From positions 62,001 through 126,000 of the forward strand of contig NZ_CP043343.1 in NCBI RefSeq assembly GCF_003594935.2: a stretch of DNA of 64,000 nucleotides, given 5' to 3'. The notes under the pieces are model-generated. The model was not told where the DNA came from. It saw only the letters and a program-made list of their open reading frames with translations, and ran no database searches. This document shows positions 48,596 through 56,879 of the stretch, piece after piece. Both the position numbers and the translations under genes were made by a program. The first letter of the stretch is position 1. Every line of letters starts with the position of its first letter. Source of the stretch: Enterobacter huaxiensis. GTDB taxonomy: Bacteria > Pseudomonadota > Gammaproteobacteria > Enterobacterales > Enterobacteriaceae.

Positions 48596-49468
48596 TTGTT
48601 AATTTCAAGAGCACTTGAGTCTTTCATGACCGTTGTAGAACAGGGGACTATTAAAGAAGCATCCGTCTCTCTTAATTTATCGAGTTCACCTGTCTCACGC
48701 AGAATCAAAATGCTAGAGGATTGGTTAGGTTTTAAAGTTTTTATCAGGAAGCATAAAGATTTAATTCTAACTAGAAAGGGGGAGGAACTTTATGCTCGTG
48801 TAGCGCCATTATATAAAAGTATTCATGGTATTCAGCATGCCTATCTCTCTTCTAAAAAAAAGATTTCTCTCAATAAATCATTAAGAATAGGAATGGAATG
48901 TTCTTACAATCTAAAAGTTGGCAAGTTTATAAACAAATTAAGAAAAAAAAATGCTACTGAAAACATTTTTAATTTCGAATGCAGTAAAGAAAAATCTCTT
49001 GATTTAATTCTTTCTGGTGAAATCGATGCGATTATCACGTATCGAAACATCAACCACAGTAAGCTCCACAGGATTGAAATAATTAGAGAAAAAGCACATT
49101 TTATGCTTAGGGCTGATGGGCATGACTCCATGCTTAAAAGAGAGTCAGACCACATCTTCATTATCGATCAGCAGGCTATGGATCATGAGTCCGTGGATAA
49201 AATTACCTCAGCGTTATATATGAAGTACCGACATGCTCAGCTACTGGCTGTAAACGATATGAACAGCTACTTACCAATGATTCTGAGTGGCAGAGCCATT
49301 GGGATAATAAGCGAAATGAACGCAACAAGTTTTGTTCAACTTATCGAAGAGCAAAAGGTAAAAATTGAGTGTATAGATACCAGCCTAGAACTTAAAACAT
49401 ACATGTACATATTAAATGGTAACCTTAAACTTATTGATGCAATTAATTTTGTAAACAGCACGTCTTAA
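48596..49468 (+). CDS. LysR-family transcriptional regulator
   Basis: A 290-residue regulator with the N-terminal LysR helix-turn-helix (ALESFMTVVEQGTIKEASVSLNLSSSPVSRRIKMLEDWLGFKVFIR). A two-lobed effector domain follows (LRIGMECSYNLKVGKF, DLILSGEIDAIITY, LPMILSGRAIGIISE). A TTG at 48596 is the likely start because GAGGTG (48584-48589) sits seven bases before it. A GTG within that ribosome site would add three residues. It is divergent from the lysozyme. By analogy with ChiR and the Tc-island LysR proteins it may switch on chitinase and lysis genes. Confidence 0.88.
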   Translation: MLISRALESFMTVVEQGTIKEASVSLNLSSSPVSRRIKMLEDWLGFKVFIRKHKDLILTRKGEELYARVAPLYKSIHGIQHAYLSSKKKISLNKSLRIGMECSYNLKVGKFINKLRKKNATENIFNFECSKEKSLDLILSGEIDAIITYRNINHSKLHRIEIIREKAHFMLRADGHDSMLKRESDHIFIIDQQAMDHESVDKITSALYMKYRHAQLLAVNDMNSYLPMILSGRAIGIISEMNATSFVQLIEEQKVKIECIDTSLELKTYMYILNGNLKLIDAINFVNSTS

Positions 49469-49525
49469 TATGTTCGTCCTGCGAGAACCGTCTTGATAGC
49501 TACCTATTGATAATGTCTAATTTTC

Positions 49526-49549
49526 ATGGCAGGAAACCTGCCATTTTTT
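49526..49549 (+). terminator. Rho-independent terminator of the LysR gene
   Basis: ATGGCAGG and CCTGCCAT form a perfect 8-bp stem around AAA, followed by a run of six T. It begins 58 bases after the LysR stop. Confidence 0.88.
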
Positions 49550-49686
49550 AAGTTATAAACATAATATAGCTGAGGTCGGCTTCAGTATTATATCGTTGAG
49601 CTATCATGTCATGATTATCCCATACGTTCAATGCCATGATAGCTCATAAGAAGATAGAATTATTTACTATGAAAAACCGCGCGTAA

Positions 49687-49724
49687 GGGGGGCGTTTGGA
49701 AAACAGAAAATATCCTACGTTAAG
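49687..49724 (+). repeat. Tn3-family 38-bp terminal repeat, copy 1
   Basis: GGGGGGCGTTTGGAAAACAG followed by AAAATATCCTACGTTAAG has the length and GAAAACnGAAAAT core of Tn3-family inverted repeats. It points rightwards and lies just beyond the 3' end of the transposase relic, so it is the true left end of that transposon. Confidence 0.8.
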
Positions 49725-49769
49725 TTTGTTTTTTGTACAGAAGATTGTCTACTGAGCGTAATGCTCAGT

Positions 49770-50570
49770 ATTTACCCTGTCACAACTTGAGATTTATTCG
49801 CCTGACTTTTTTCCCACTCAGAATTATGTACTTCCATCCCAGCTGGGACAGATGAGCAAAAGCTGTCGATTTATAGTGATCCCTTTTAGCTTCAGAGTAT
49901 CTACTGTTCTTTCTATATATACCGTATTCCACGGTGACATAGTCGTAGTTAGCAGTGTAAGACCGCTAGCCCGATAGCTCTGGTTTCCAGCCCCCGATCC
50001 CAAGTTTCAAAAATGGCTCGTGCAAGAGTATTACAAGGCTCACCTTTGTTCAATCCCGCCAGTACGCGTTGACGCAGGGGAGGATCCCAGAATTAGTCCA
50101 ACATAAACCATGACCTTTTGCTACGCTCAATTTCCCTCAGATCCTTCACCAAACCAATCTGTTTCGTATAGCTAGCCAACTTTTTCATGCCGTTAATTGA
50201 ACTCGCGAGGCGCATCACCTCAGACTAGTGGGTTTCAATTTCCTTGCGGTTCAAACTGGTTGTTCCCATTGCCCTGACCCGCATAACGCCCGTAACTGCC
50301 CATCCGAAAACTCTGTCCTTCAGACTATGACGTTGCTCCATCGTCCCTGAATGATGGCAGAGGTCGTTGTTTCTGAGCATTAACCAACTCAGCCAGCGCG
50401 GCTGAATAGAGCCCATATCTGATGCACTAAGCTTGGATGCCCTAAAATGATGATTCTGTCATTCTCGGACAGTATTCGGCCATTTTCAATAGCCTAAGAT
50501 TGATAGCATCTAGCAGGATGGCAGTCAGTGACAACTTTCTGTCAGTAGAATAATTTCCGTTTTCCAAGAA
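49770..50570 (-). pseudogene. Tn3-family transposase C-terminal relic
   Basis: Minus-strand pieces across frames give STDRKLSLTAILLDAINLRLLKMAEYCP, YSAALAELVNAQ, SKRSWFMLDWFWDPPLRQRVLAGLNKGE and ASGLTLLTTTMSPWNTVYIERTV. They end HLSQLGWKYIILSG. This is the catalytic and C-terminal region of a Tn3-family TnpA from a different subgroup than the relic at 32046-34190. Multiple stops are present. The gene ends next to the terminal repeat at 49687, the normal arrangement. Confidence 0.8.
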
Positions 50571-50890
50571 AATCCGTAATGCTCGTTCGGCAACACTATT
50601 GTCAGGCTTTGCAAGGAAGCAACGCAACGGCGGGGACTATAAATACGGCGTCAGCTGTATACAGTTGCTGGAGATGCTTTCTGAAAGTGGTTTGAATATT
50701 CATCACAAAACTATTTATCGCTAGGTTCAGCGCTAAACGCCGGAACTGAGGAAACGACAGCGATGGTTTTTGCTTCCCCCCCCGGTATCTGTTCATGGCA
50801 TAATGAAGACCAAAGGCCGCTGGGCTTATTTGTACCGCGCCGTTGACATCAGTGGAAAAACTACTATTTTTACATATATCCACGTCGTAA
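50571..50890 (-). pseudogene. Scraps of IS66-like and IS6-family transposases
   Basis: Minus strand 50571-50640 reads AKPDNSVAERALRIF, resembling the DNNxAERALR motif near the end of IS66 transposases. Plus strand 50800-50880 reads KGRWAYLYRAVDISG, the IS6/IS26 core next to its first catalytic Asp region. Both are too short and broken to be active. Confidence 0.5.
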
Positions 50891-51388
50891 CATAAAATTC
50901 TTATACAGGATCATGGGAACACAAGACTCTACGAGAGACTGCCAGATGTAGAGCCTTCGTAGATTAAATACCTAGACGACGTGATTTAATACGATTATAT
51001 AAGGATGAAAACAATCGCTAGCGTCGCGCTATGATTAAAATAGATGAGGATGGCTTACGCCACTATTCAATATATCGAATTATATGAGCATCGCATGTTA
51101 TGCAGGTTCAATAATTTAAATTTCAGAACCATTTAGACGCCATTGATATTATGAGCGCAGCCTTGAGAAGAAAAAATACTTTAATAAAAGAGTACTTCAT
51201 CGTGAAATTGACAACTGAGCCCCAAGGTTTTGCCAGAGGAAGGGAATGATTTGGAAAAAATAAAAATGACAACGAAGAAGGTTGCTGTCACATTGCATTC
51301 ATGAAGAGGGTATCAATGTAACAGCATGTTAATATAAAACCAGAGGCTTATACTGTTTCGATTTTTTTTAGAGGTTTGCAATAATCTT
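50891..51388 (+). other. Stretch without a recognisable gene downstream of the holin
   Basis: 500 bases with no convincing frame on either strand. A 13-bp inverted repeat with one mismatch (TGCTGTCACATTG near 51283 and CAATGTAACAGCA near 51315) could end the leftward chitinase-holin transcript. Confidence 0.4.
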
Positions 51389-51688
51389 TCATCTATCTTT
51401 ATTTAAAGAGTGACTGATAATATCAATAACATTTTTAGCGATTGTGATAGTCAGCAAACTGCAAAAAAAAGAACCCAGAGCATTTTCTATAACCACCGGT
51501 CCGGGTAAATAACTCTGAATAACTGAAGCAACAACACTTCCATTCTGTATTCCAATAAAAAAAGAGATTATGAAAGCACTGATTTTTCTCCACCCGGTGT
51601 ATTTGTTCTGAATCATTACATACATAATAGAACCGCAAAATGCTGCGATAATATCTGAGTGATCATAATGGATTAGCTTTATTAACAT
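51389..51688 (-). CDS. Holin-like small membrane protein
   Basis: A 99-residue protein with three hydrophobic segments (DIIAAFCGSIMYVMI, ISAFIISFFIGIQNGSVVASVI, GSFFCSLLTITIAKNVIDII) and a charged C-terminus (SHSLNKDR), the build of a class I phage holin. The IQNKYTGWRKISAFIISF segment is like putative holins of prophages and Tc-toxin islands. It follows the LPMO and a small gene in the same direction. Holins open the inner membrane to let a cytoplasmic endolysin reach peptidoglycan; the lysozyme at 47602 is a candidate partner. Confidence 0.7.
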   Translation of the reverse strand: MLIKLIHYDHSDIIAAFCGSIMYVMIQNKYTGWRKISAFIISFFIGIQNGSVVASVIQSYLPGPVVIENALGSFFCSLLTITIAKNVIDIISHSLNKDR

Positions 51689-51733
51689 TTACAACTCCTT
51701 TTTTATTCAGTGTAAATCTTATTGTGACAGTTT

Positions 51734-51973
51734 TTATAGCCAGATGATGGTGCAACCAAAGATGCTGGAGACTTCCATTTTATCCATTCTACCATTATTT
51801 TTTTTGCGAATTTCTACCGTATTCCAAATGGAGGAATCCACACAGCGATACGCATAAATAACAGGAAAATAACTGCTTGATCTAATAATTACACCACCAC
51901 GGCGGCGGATTTCTGATTTTGCACGCGCCATATTAAACTGTACTAGATTAATTTTTGGATAATTTTGTGACAT
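51734..51973 (-). CDS. Small unrecognised protein in the chitinase-holin cluster
   Basis: A 79-residue protein rich in Arg, Ser and Ile (ARAKSEIRRRGGVIIRSSSYFPVIYAYRCVDSSIWNTVEIRKK) with no signal peptide. No family is recognised. It lies 45 bases before the holin-like gene and 88 bases after the LPMO gene, all leftwards. It could be a phage-derived accessory lysis or regulatory protein, but there is no direct evidence. Confidence 0.5.
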   Translation of the reverse strand: MSQNYPKINLVQFNMARAKSEIRRRGGVIIRSSSYFPVIYAYRCVDSSIWNTVEIRKKNNGRMDKMEVSSIFGCTIIWL

Positions 51974-52061
51974 GTATGTTAACTGTAAACGTGGATGTTG
52001 TTTGAGTTAAAGAAAAGCTGGCCGATATTCATCAGCCAGCGTCGTTAGGTTATTTTATCGG

Positions 52062-53456
52062 TTACGCTCTGCGCCACAGAGTCGCGGAGTCTGACGCGCC
52101 TGGCGCCCAGCTTGCAACCCAAGCTGTGTGCCCCTGGATACAAGACCACAGTAGGTTATTATGGGTCACAACTTCGCTGGTAGAAAAGGTGTCACCCAGC
52201 GCCCAAGCACGACCAAGTTCCGGAGTCGGCACGGGAGTAGGAGCCGGAGTAGGTGCTGGCGCGGCAGCTGCGGTGGAGACGGTCAGCACATTGCTTGGTA
52301 CGGAGAGACGGTCTTGCGCATCCATTCCAGCTACAAAGTAACGATACTGAGTACTGGCCTGTAAATCGGTGTCGTTATAAGTCAATTGACTCATCGCAAC
52401 TCGGGCAATTTCTTCACCTTCTCGATAAACGATGTATTGCTTAACAGAAGTACCTGCTTGCGATGGACTCCACATCAGGCTTACGCTGCTGGCAGTCACA
52501 CCCATACTATGCAGACCTCTTGGGGCTGATGGCGCAGTATCAATTTGAGAAGAAGACAGTGTGGTAACAACCAGTGCATTGCTGCGCGAAGATTCAACAC
52601 CAGATACGTTGACACTTGAAACCTGATAGTTGTAGCGAGTGCTTTGCGATAGGTTATCGTCTGTATAAGTCATTGCCGTCTGTGAACCAATCAGATTACC
52701 GTCACGATAGATACGGTAAGAGGTTGCCGGGACAGAAGGTTCACTCCAAGCCAGCGAAACACTGCTATCGGTCACAGCGGTGCTACGCAACGCGGTTGGG
52801 GCGACGGGTGTCGGAACCGGTTCCGGTGTACTGTTGTCACCTGTAAAATTCAGGTCGATAACCTGGTAGAATGCGTTACCAGTATCCGCAACTTCCCACA
52901 CGGCAAGCAAAACATGATACCCAGAACGCTGTGGCAGCATCAGGTCATGCACAGTCGGATTAGGCGGTGTGAGTGCTGCGCCGTGGCTCCAGAAAGGCTG
53001 TTCCTGAAGTTGTACTTGGTAAAACGGGGTGTCGTCAAACTGTGCCCGGCTCAGCGGCAGGTTCGGATTCCAGTCGTTACGGGTGATAAAGTAGTTCCAG
53101 CGCCGGGTTACGTGCTGAGCAGTGTAGTACCAGCGAACTGGCAGAATCTGGCCGGATTCTACATCGTGCTTGTACCAGTGAGTCCCCGGTGCATCCAGAA
53201 AACGTCCGGTGCCCTGGTTAGCCGTTACGATTTCACCATCGCGCGGTGGCAGACTATTGGCTGAATCAGTAGGTGCCAGCGAATCGCGCAAACCACTTAC
53301 TGCTGCTGGGAAGAATTTACCTGCTTCACATTGGTTTAATTGTCCGGTGTTAATCTGACCTTTTTCCCATGCTAAATAAACTCGTGATTTAGGGGAGAAA
53401 ATGTGACCATGGCGCAGCATCGACTGCTCTTTTTTAATGCTGATAACATCGTTCAT
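52062..53456 (-). CDS. Chitin-active LPMO (AA10) with FnIII and chitin-binding domains
   Basis: A 464-residue protein. AA10 domain about 16-215, with the copper His-brace residues His16 (HGHIFSPKSR) and His115 (TAQHVTRRWNYF) and the NAFYQVIDLNF end. Two fibronectin type III domains follow (about 222-305, 312-395), then a Pro/Thr linker and a C-terminal CBM5/12 chitin-binding domain (WALGDTFSTSEVVTHNNLLWSCIQGHTA). It oxidatively cleaves crystalline chitin. The oddity is the N-terminus: the catalytic His must be the first residue of the mature protein, yet only 15 non-hydrophobic residues precede it. There is no Sec or Tat leader. It is expressed after the chitinase gene, 45 bases downstream, with AAGGA before its ATG. 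Confidence 0.9.
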   Translation of the reverse strand: MNDVISIKKEQSMLRHGHIFSPKSRVYLAWEKGQINTGQLNQCEAGKFFPAAVSGLRDSLAPTDSANSLPPRDGEIVTANQGTGRFLDAPGTHWYKHDVESGQILPVRWYYTAQHVTRRWNYFITRNDWNPNLPLSRAQFDDTPFYQVQLQEQPFWSHGAALTPPNPTVHDLMLPQRSGYHVLLAVWEVADTGNAFYQVIDLNFTGDNSTPEPVPTPVAPTALRSTAVTDSSVSLAWSEPSVPATSYRIYRDGNLIGSQTAMTYTDDNLSQSTRYNYQVSSVNVSGVESSRSNALVVTTLSSSQIDTAPSAPRGLHSMGVTASSVSLMWSPSQAGTSVKQYIVYREGEEIARVAMSQLTYNDTDLQASTQYRYFVAGMDAQDRLSVPSNVLTVSTAAAAPAPTPAPTPVPTPELGRAWALGDTFSTSEVVTHNNLLWSCIQGHTAWVASWAPGASDSATLWRRA

Positions 53457-53501
53457 AATTATATTTCCTTATAGATTATAAATATTAAATGAAAAAATTA
53501 C

Positions 53502-54626
53502 TCAAACGGCCGCTACAGCCCACAGAGAGGTAGCCAGATCCGGAGTCCAGTAAATATTTGATTCATGGCGCATGACACAAACATAACCTTGGTTTCTCCA
53601 TAACACTTTTTCGTTATCTTCATAACGTACTCCCGCCTTCCAGTTATTTACAACCGGTACCGGGAGCGGCTCAGGGGTAACATCCGGCGCGACTGAGCCT
53701 TCGGTTAGATAACCGTAGCGGTTAATAAATTCCCAGTTATAAGCAGTACCATCACTAGCGGTACCGGCATCCCAGTTCACTGACCAAGTCATCAGGCCGC
53801 GAATCGGTAAACCTGCGCTGTCCAGGCGCGTAAGTGCGCATTTTACATCATCGGCATTAATAACATAGCCAGTTGCAGCCGCATCATTATTGGAAGGAAG
53901 ACCGATAATAAATTTGTCGCTGGGGATATAAATAAAGTTACGAGTGCCAGTAACAATACTTTCTGTCAGATAGTACAGGAATTCGGCTTTACGGTCGTCA
54001 TTATTTTGTGCCAGCCAGCCTATATTATCGACCCACACACCGTCGCCACCTTGGTTATAAAATTGAGGGGCTATATAATCGTAATAACCGTCGAGGTTAG
54101 TGATGTATTTTTCATACTCACGTCCTTTTTGCAGGTACGGAAATTCCGGAGCCATGCTGATAGTAAAGTGTTTACCCTGCGCTTTATAGTGATCTTTAAC
54201 CATTCTTAACGCGGCTGGAATAACATCTTGGTTATTTGCAGCGGTAATTGCCTCCTGCTCTAGGTCGATATCCAGACCGTCGAATGAAAATTTGTCGGTC
54301 AGCGATTTAATTCTCTCTGCAAGAGCAAATTCATCACCTTTGTTTAAAGCTATATGTGCATCTGCACCGCCAAGAGAAATAAGGACTTTACGGCCCTGAC
54401 TGTGTAAAACGTCTATCTGACGACGGAATTCAGTATCAGAGTATTTGTACGGTTTGAAGTCAGGGATATGATCATTGTCACCATCAAGAACTTTCATAAA
54501 CGCAACAACAATTACATTGTAATTGCGTGGAATTTCGGTCAGAGCCATTTCTTGGAAACGACCGTTTCGGTAGCCAGTACCGGTAGACCAGTTATGCCAG
54601 AACCCCATTACGATTTTATTATTCAT
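53502..54626 (-). CDS. GH18 chitinase with C-terminal CBM5/12, no signal peptide
   Basis: A 374-residue enzyme. The GH18 barrel spans about 3-310 with the catalytic DxxDxDxE motif (DGLDIDLE, proton donor Glu123), the SLGGAD strand and the late Trp strand MTWSVNWD. A Pro-rich linker leads to a CBM5/12 domain (NNWKAGVRYEDNEKVLWRNQGYVCVMRHES). It hydrolyses chitin. The barrel begins at residue 3, so no leader is possible from this ATG. Signal-less chitinases such as Serratia ChiB/ChiC leave the cell by a holin and endolysin-type pathway. First gene of the leftward cluster. Confidence 0.92.
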   Translation of the reverse strand: MNNKIVMGFWHNWSTGTGYRNGRFQEMALTEIPRNYNVIVVAFMKVLDGDNDHIPDFKPYKYSDTEFRRQIDVLHSQGRKVLISLGGADAHIALNKGDEFALAERIKSLTDKFSFDGLDIDLEQEAITAANNQDVIPAALRMVKDHYKAQGKHFTISMAPEFPYLQKGREYEKYITNLDGYYDYIAPQFYNQGGDGVWVDNIGWLAQNNDDRKAEFLYYLTESIVTGTRNFIYIPSDKFIIGLPSNNDAAATGYVINADDVKCALTRLDSAGLPIRGLMTWSVNWDAGTASDGTAYNWEFINRYGYLTEGSVAPDVTPEPLPVPVVNNWKAGVRYEDNEKVLWRNQGYVCVMRHESNIYWTPDLATSLWAVAAV

Positions 54627-55119
54627 TACAATGCCCTTAATAAAAATTTATTAAACCCTTTTAGCTTGATTGCCGAATCAAAATTATTGTTCTCGATTCG
54701 ATGGGGGATATTATGAAGAGGAAGTTGCTATCTGCCAAAGCCAATTACTGCACCGAACGTATTTAAAAATTAGCACTTACTACTTTACTTATTGTTTTTA
54801 CATCATTAGATTTAGGCAATCTCAACAAAGTTTTCCTACTTGGTAATGTGTTTTAAATTAAAAAGGGGCTTAACGGGTGGGGACACACATTTACGGCGGC
54901 GTATCAGAAAGGTGGTGTTGCCGTTTATTTAAGCAGCTAACAGATAAAACTGTTTCGCGACCGCTTCTATATCCCGTTAATGACGCGCCTGCGATCGCTG
55001 GGTGGAGGAACAGCCATCCATGCTGGCACTGCCAACGGGGAAAAAACAGTATGACGTGAATGTTGACAAAGTCTGGTGACCTTCGACAGGCAGCCGTTGC
55101 ATCATCCGCAGTTCATCTA
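54627..55119 (+). other. Upstream region of the chitinase cluster
   Basis: 500 bases with no recognisable gene. The chitinase promoter must lie here, reading leftwards. A T-N11-A search for LysR sites would be ambiguous by eye. The part beyond 54870 has a different, GC-richer composition. Confidence 0.4.
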
Positions 55120-55157
55120 GGGGTCCGCTTGGAAAACGGAAAATATCCTACGTTAAG
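55120..55157 (+). repeat. Tn3-family 38-bp terminal repeat, copy 2
   Basis: GGGGTCCGCTTGGAAAACGG followed by AAAATATCCTACGTTAAG matches copy 1 at 49687-49724 in 31 of 38 positions by eye, in the same (direct) orientation. The 5.4 kb between them holds the transposase relic, holin, LPMO and chitinase genes. Confidence 0.8.
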
Positions 55158-55282
55158 CCTGTTTTTTTAGCAGGCATGACGGACAACTACGAGCGAAAAG
55201 CGGACGCTGACCCGCACACCTAAGTTATGCTCAATGAAGACAAATAATGTTACTGCATCAAATTATCGAAATTGAATTGCAA

Positions 55283-55711
55283 TCAATGTGCTATCTCAAA
55301 TGTCACATCAATATTACCCGTATGCCTGAAAACCCCAACTCCAGAGTGGATACGACCCACTTTCTGAAGGTTACCTATCCGTTCATTGTTCTGTTCGTAC
55401 ATGATGACGAAGCTGTGGCGGGGAGCCCAGTAAACAACATCGCCCACTTCATAACCGCTGGTCTGCGTTTCGTTTGCAGGCAGGGCATCCGGAAACCGGT
55501 AGCACATTTCGCGTCCGTAAAGATCTTCCATGGGCAGCGTCAGCGGAAAGCGAGAGACCAGCGCCCGGGTGGTGGCATTGTCATAAAACGTTGCCGTCAT
55601 CACCTGGACACCTGCGGTGATCTTGACCTGGATACCTTCGGCCTCAGCCCCCAAAGATGAAAATGACACCGCCGTCAGGGAGGCCAGAGCAAGCATGACT
55701 GGTTTGAACAT
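55283..55711 (-). CDS. Exported cyclophilin-like fold protein
   Basis: A 142-residue protein with a signal peptide (cleavage near SLGAEA). The cyclophilin-like family blocks are VKITAGVQVMTATFYDNATTRALVSRFPLTLPMEDLYGREMCYRFP, YEVGDVVYWAPRHSFVIMYEQ and LQKVGRI.SGV. This fold is often encoded beside alpha/beta hydrolase and carboxymuconolactone-decarboxylase-type genes, and remnants of both follow here. Its function is not established. GGAGAG precedes the start. Confidence 0.8.
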   Translation of the reverse strand: MFKPVMLALASLTAVSFSSLGAEAEGIQVKITAGVQVMTATFYDNATTRALVSRFPLTLPMEDLYGREMCYRFPDALPANETQTSGYEVGDVVYWAPRHSFVIMYEQNNERIGNLQKVGRIHSGVGVFRHTGNIDVTFEIAH

Positions 55712-55781
55712 AAAACTCTCCGTTGTTTTTATATTTTCAGGAATAACGGCACTGCAATAGTGCCGTTCAGAAACATTATTT

Positions 55782-55950
55782 ATCTGATTTCAAATTGGTG
55801 TTAAAGAATGAGACCAGCTTGTCCCACGGGATGAGTTCAGTGCGGTCATACAGGTCGATACGGTTAGCCCCCTTAATCTCCACGAGCTCTTTCGGCTCTG
55901 CGGCCATTTTGTAAGCTGTATCGGTATAGGTGCGGGATGGTGCAGCATCA
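55782..55950 (-). pseudogene. Alpha/beta hydrolase C-terminal fragment
   Basis: The minus strand reads DAAPSRTYTDTAYKMAAEPKELVEIKGANRIDLYDRTELIPWDKLVSFFNTNLKSDK and stops. This is the end of a dienelactone-hydrolase-like protein containing the catalytic His region. The N-terminal part is replaced at about 55950 by the decarboxylase fragment on the other strand. Confidence 0.65.
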
Positions 55951-55959
55951 CCCACTTAG

Positions 55960-56567
55960 CGTTTTACGCTGGCTGGCCAAATGCCACTTCTGCGGCTTTA
56001 GTGGCGCGTGACGTCTTTGCGCAGCGCCATATCAATACGGCATCTTTGCCGGGTGAGAAGGTGGAGTTTCTTCCTCTGGATAAAGAGGCGGAAAATAAAC
56101 GAGCCACCATGGTCGAGTCAAACTTTGGCAAGGTATCGCCAGGCGTGGTGAAGTACACGACGGATGCGCTATTCCTTGATCTGTGGCTGCGGCCAGGACT
56201 GGCACCACGAGACAGAAGTCTGGTGACCGTCAGCGCACAGGTGACCGCCGGACAAGTGGCACAGGTGCCTTATCATCTTAATCGGGCGATGGATAATGGT
56301 CTGACCCAGACTCAGGCCTCAGAGGTATTGACCCAGCTGGCCTTTGTGGCGGGCTGGCCAAACACTAGCGCTAGCTGTCTAAGAACGATTGAGATTGAGT
56401 TCGTTGCCGGGAGGGTATGTTCAATAATGATGAATTCACTATGTACGTTATTTACTATAGATCCGCATGGTTACGGAAGGGGTAGAGACAGAAGAGCAGA
56501 CGCGGTCAGCTACGTGCTGAATAATAAAAGTAAGTCTGTGTCAGGGCGAAGCGTCTCAGCCGGGTAA
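55960..56567 (+). pseudogene. Carboxymuconolactone decarboxylase-family gene, both ends lost
   Basis: The frame enters at AFYAGWPNATSAALVARDVF, the end of one CMD domain, and continues through a second domain (VEFLPLDKEAENKRATMVESNFGKVSPGVVKYTTDALFLDLWLRPGLAPRDRSLVTVSA.. LTQLAFVAGWPN). After GWPNTSA the sequence changes character, so the natural end is lost near 56365 although the frame stays open to 56567. These are AhpD-like proteins of redox or aromatic metabolism. An internal ATG at 56001 could start a shortened product. Confidence 0.7.
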
Positions 56568-56588
56568 ACTATTTACCCGGCTCACTTT

Positions 56589-56792
56589 TTAGATAACGAA
56601 TTTCCAGACGCCGGTGGGAATGCGGTCGTAGAGCCGTTTCATGGTCAACTCCGCCAGCCGATGATCGGCAGCGCCCCAGAATATGGCGAGTTCTGCGTCA
56701 GCCAGTTCATATTTTTTCTTTTCGATGATCTTCTCAAGCGTGTCTAGCTGGCGTATCTGCCGCAGTTTCAAGAGCCAGTCCATTTTAGTCAT
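56589..56792 (-). CDS. Hha/YmoA-family nucleoid modulator
   Basis: A 67-residue protein with WLLKLRQIRQLDTLEKIIEKKKYELADAELAIFWGAADHRLAELTM..LYDRIP..VW, the full Hha/YmoA pattern, close to plasmid RmoA-type proteins. These bind H-NS and help silence AT-rich horizontally acquired DNA, which here would include the fimbrial and chitin islands. AAAGGA precedes the start. Confidence 0.9.
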   Translation of the reverse strand: MTKMDWLLKLRQIRQLDTLEKIIEKKKYELADAELAIFWGAADHRLAELTMKRLYDRIPTGVWKFVI

Positions 56793-56879
56793 ATTACGTT
56801 CCTTTTTTTGATTAACAGTCAGTACCTTTCAAACGAGTATAGTTTAAACGTCCTGGCCTTGCTTTGAGTACATTATTTT

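Noticed and set aside
50535..50575. A third Tn3-like terminal repeat in reverse orientation (GGAAAACGGAAATTATTCTAC on the minus strand)
   Set aside because: The same bases encode the NGNYSTDRKLSLTAIL segment of the Tn3 transposase in frame with neighbouring conserved residues, so the resemblance to the 38-bp repeat is probably chance within coding sequence.
47602..51688. A resident prophage
   Set aside because: Only a lysozyme and a holin-like gene are phage-type. No capsid, tail, terminase or integrase gene is found, so a prophage is not supported.
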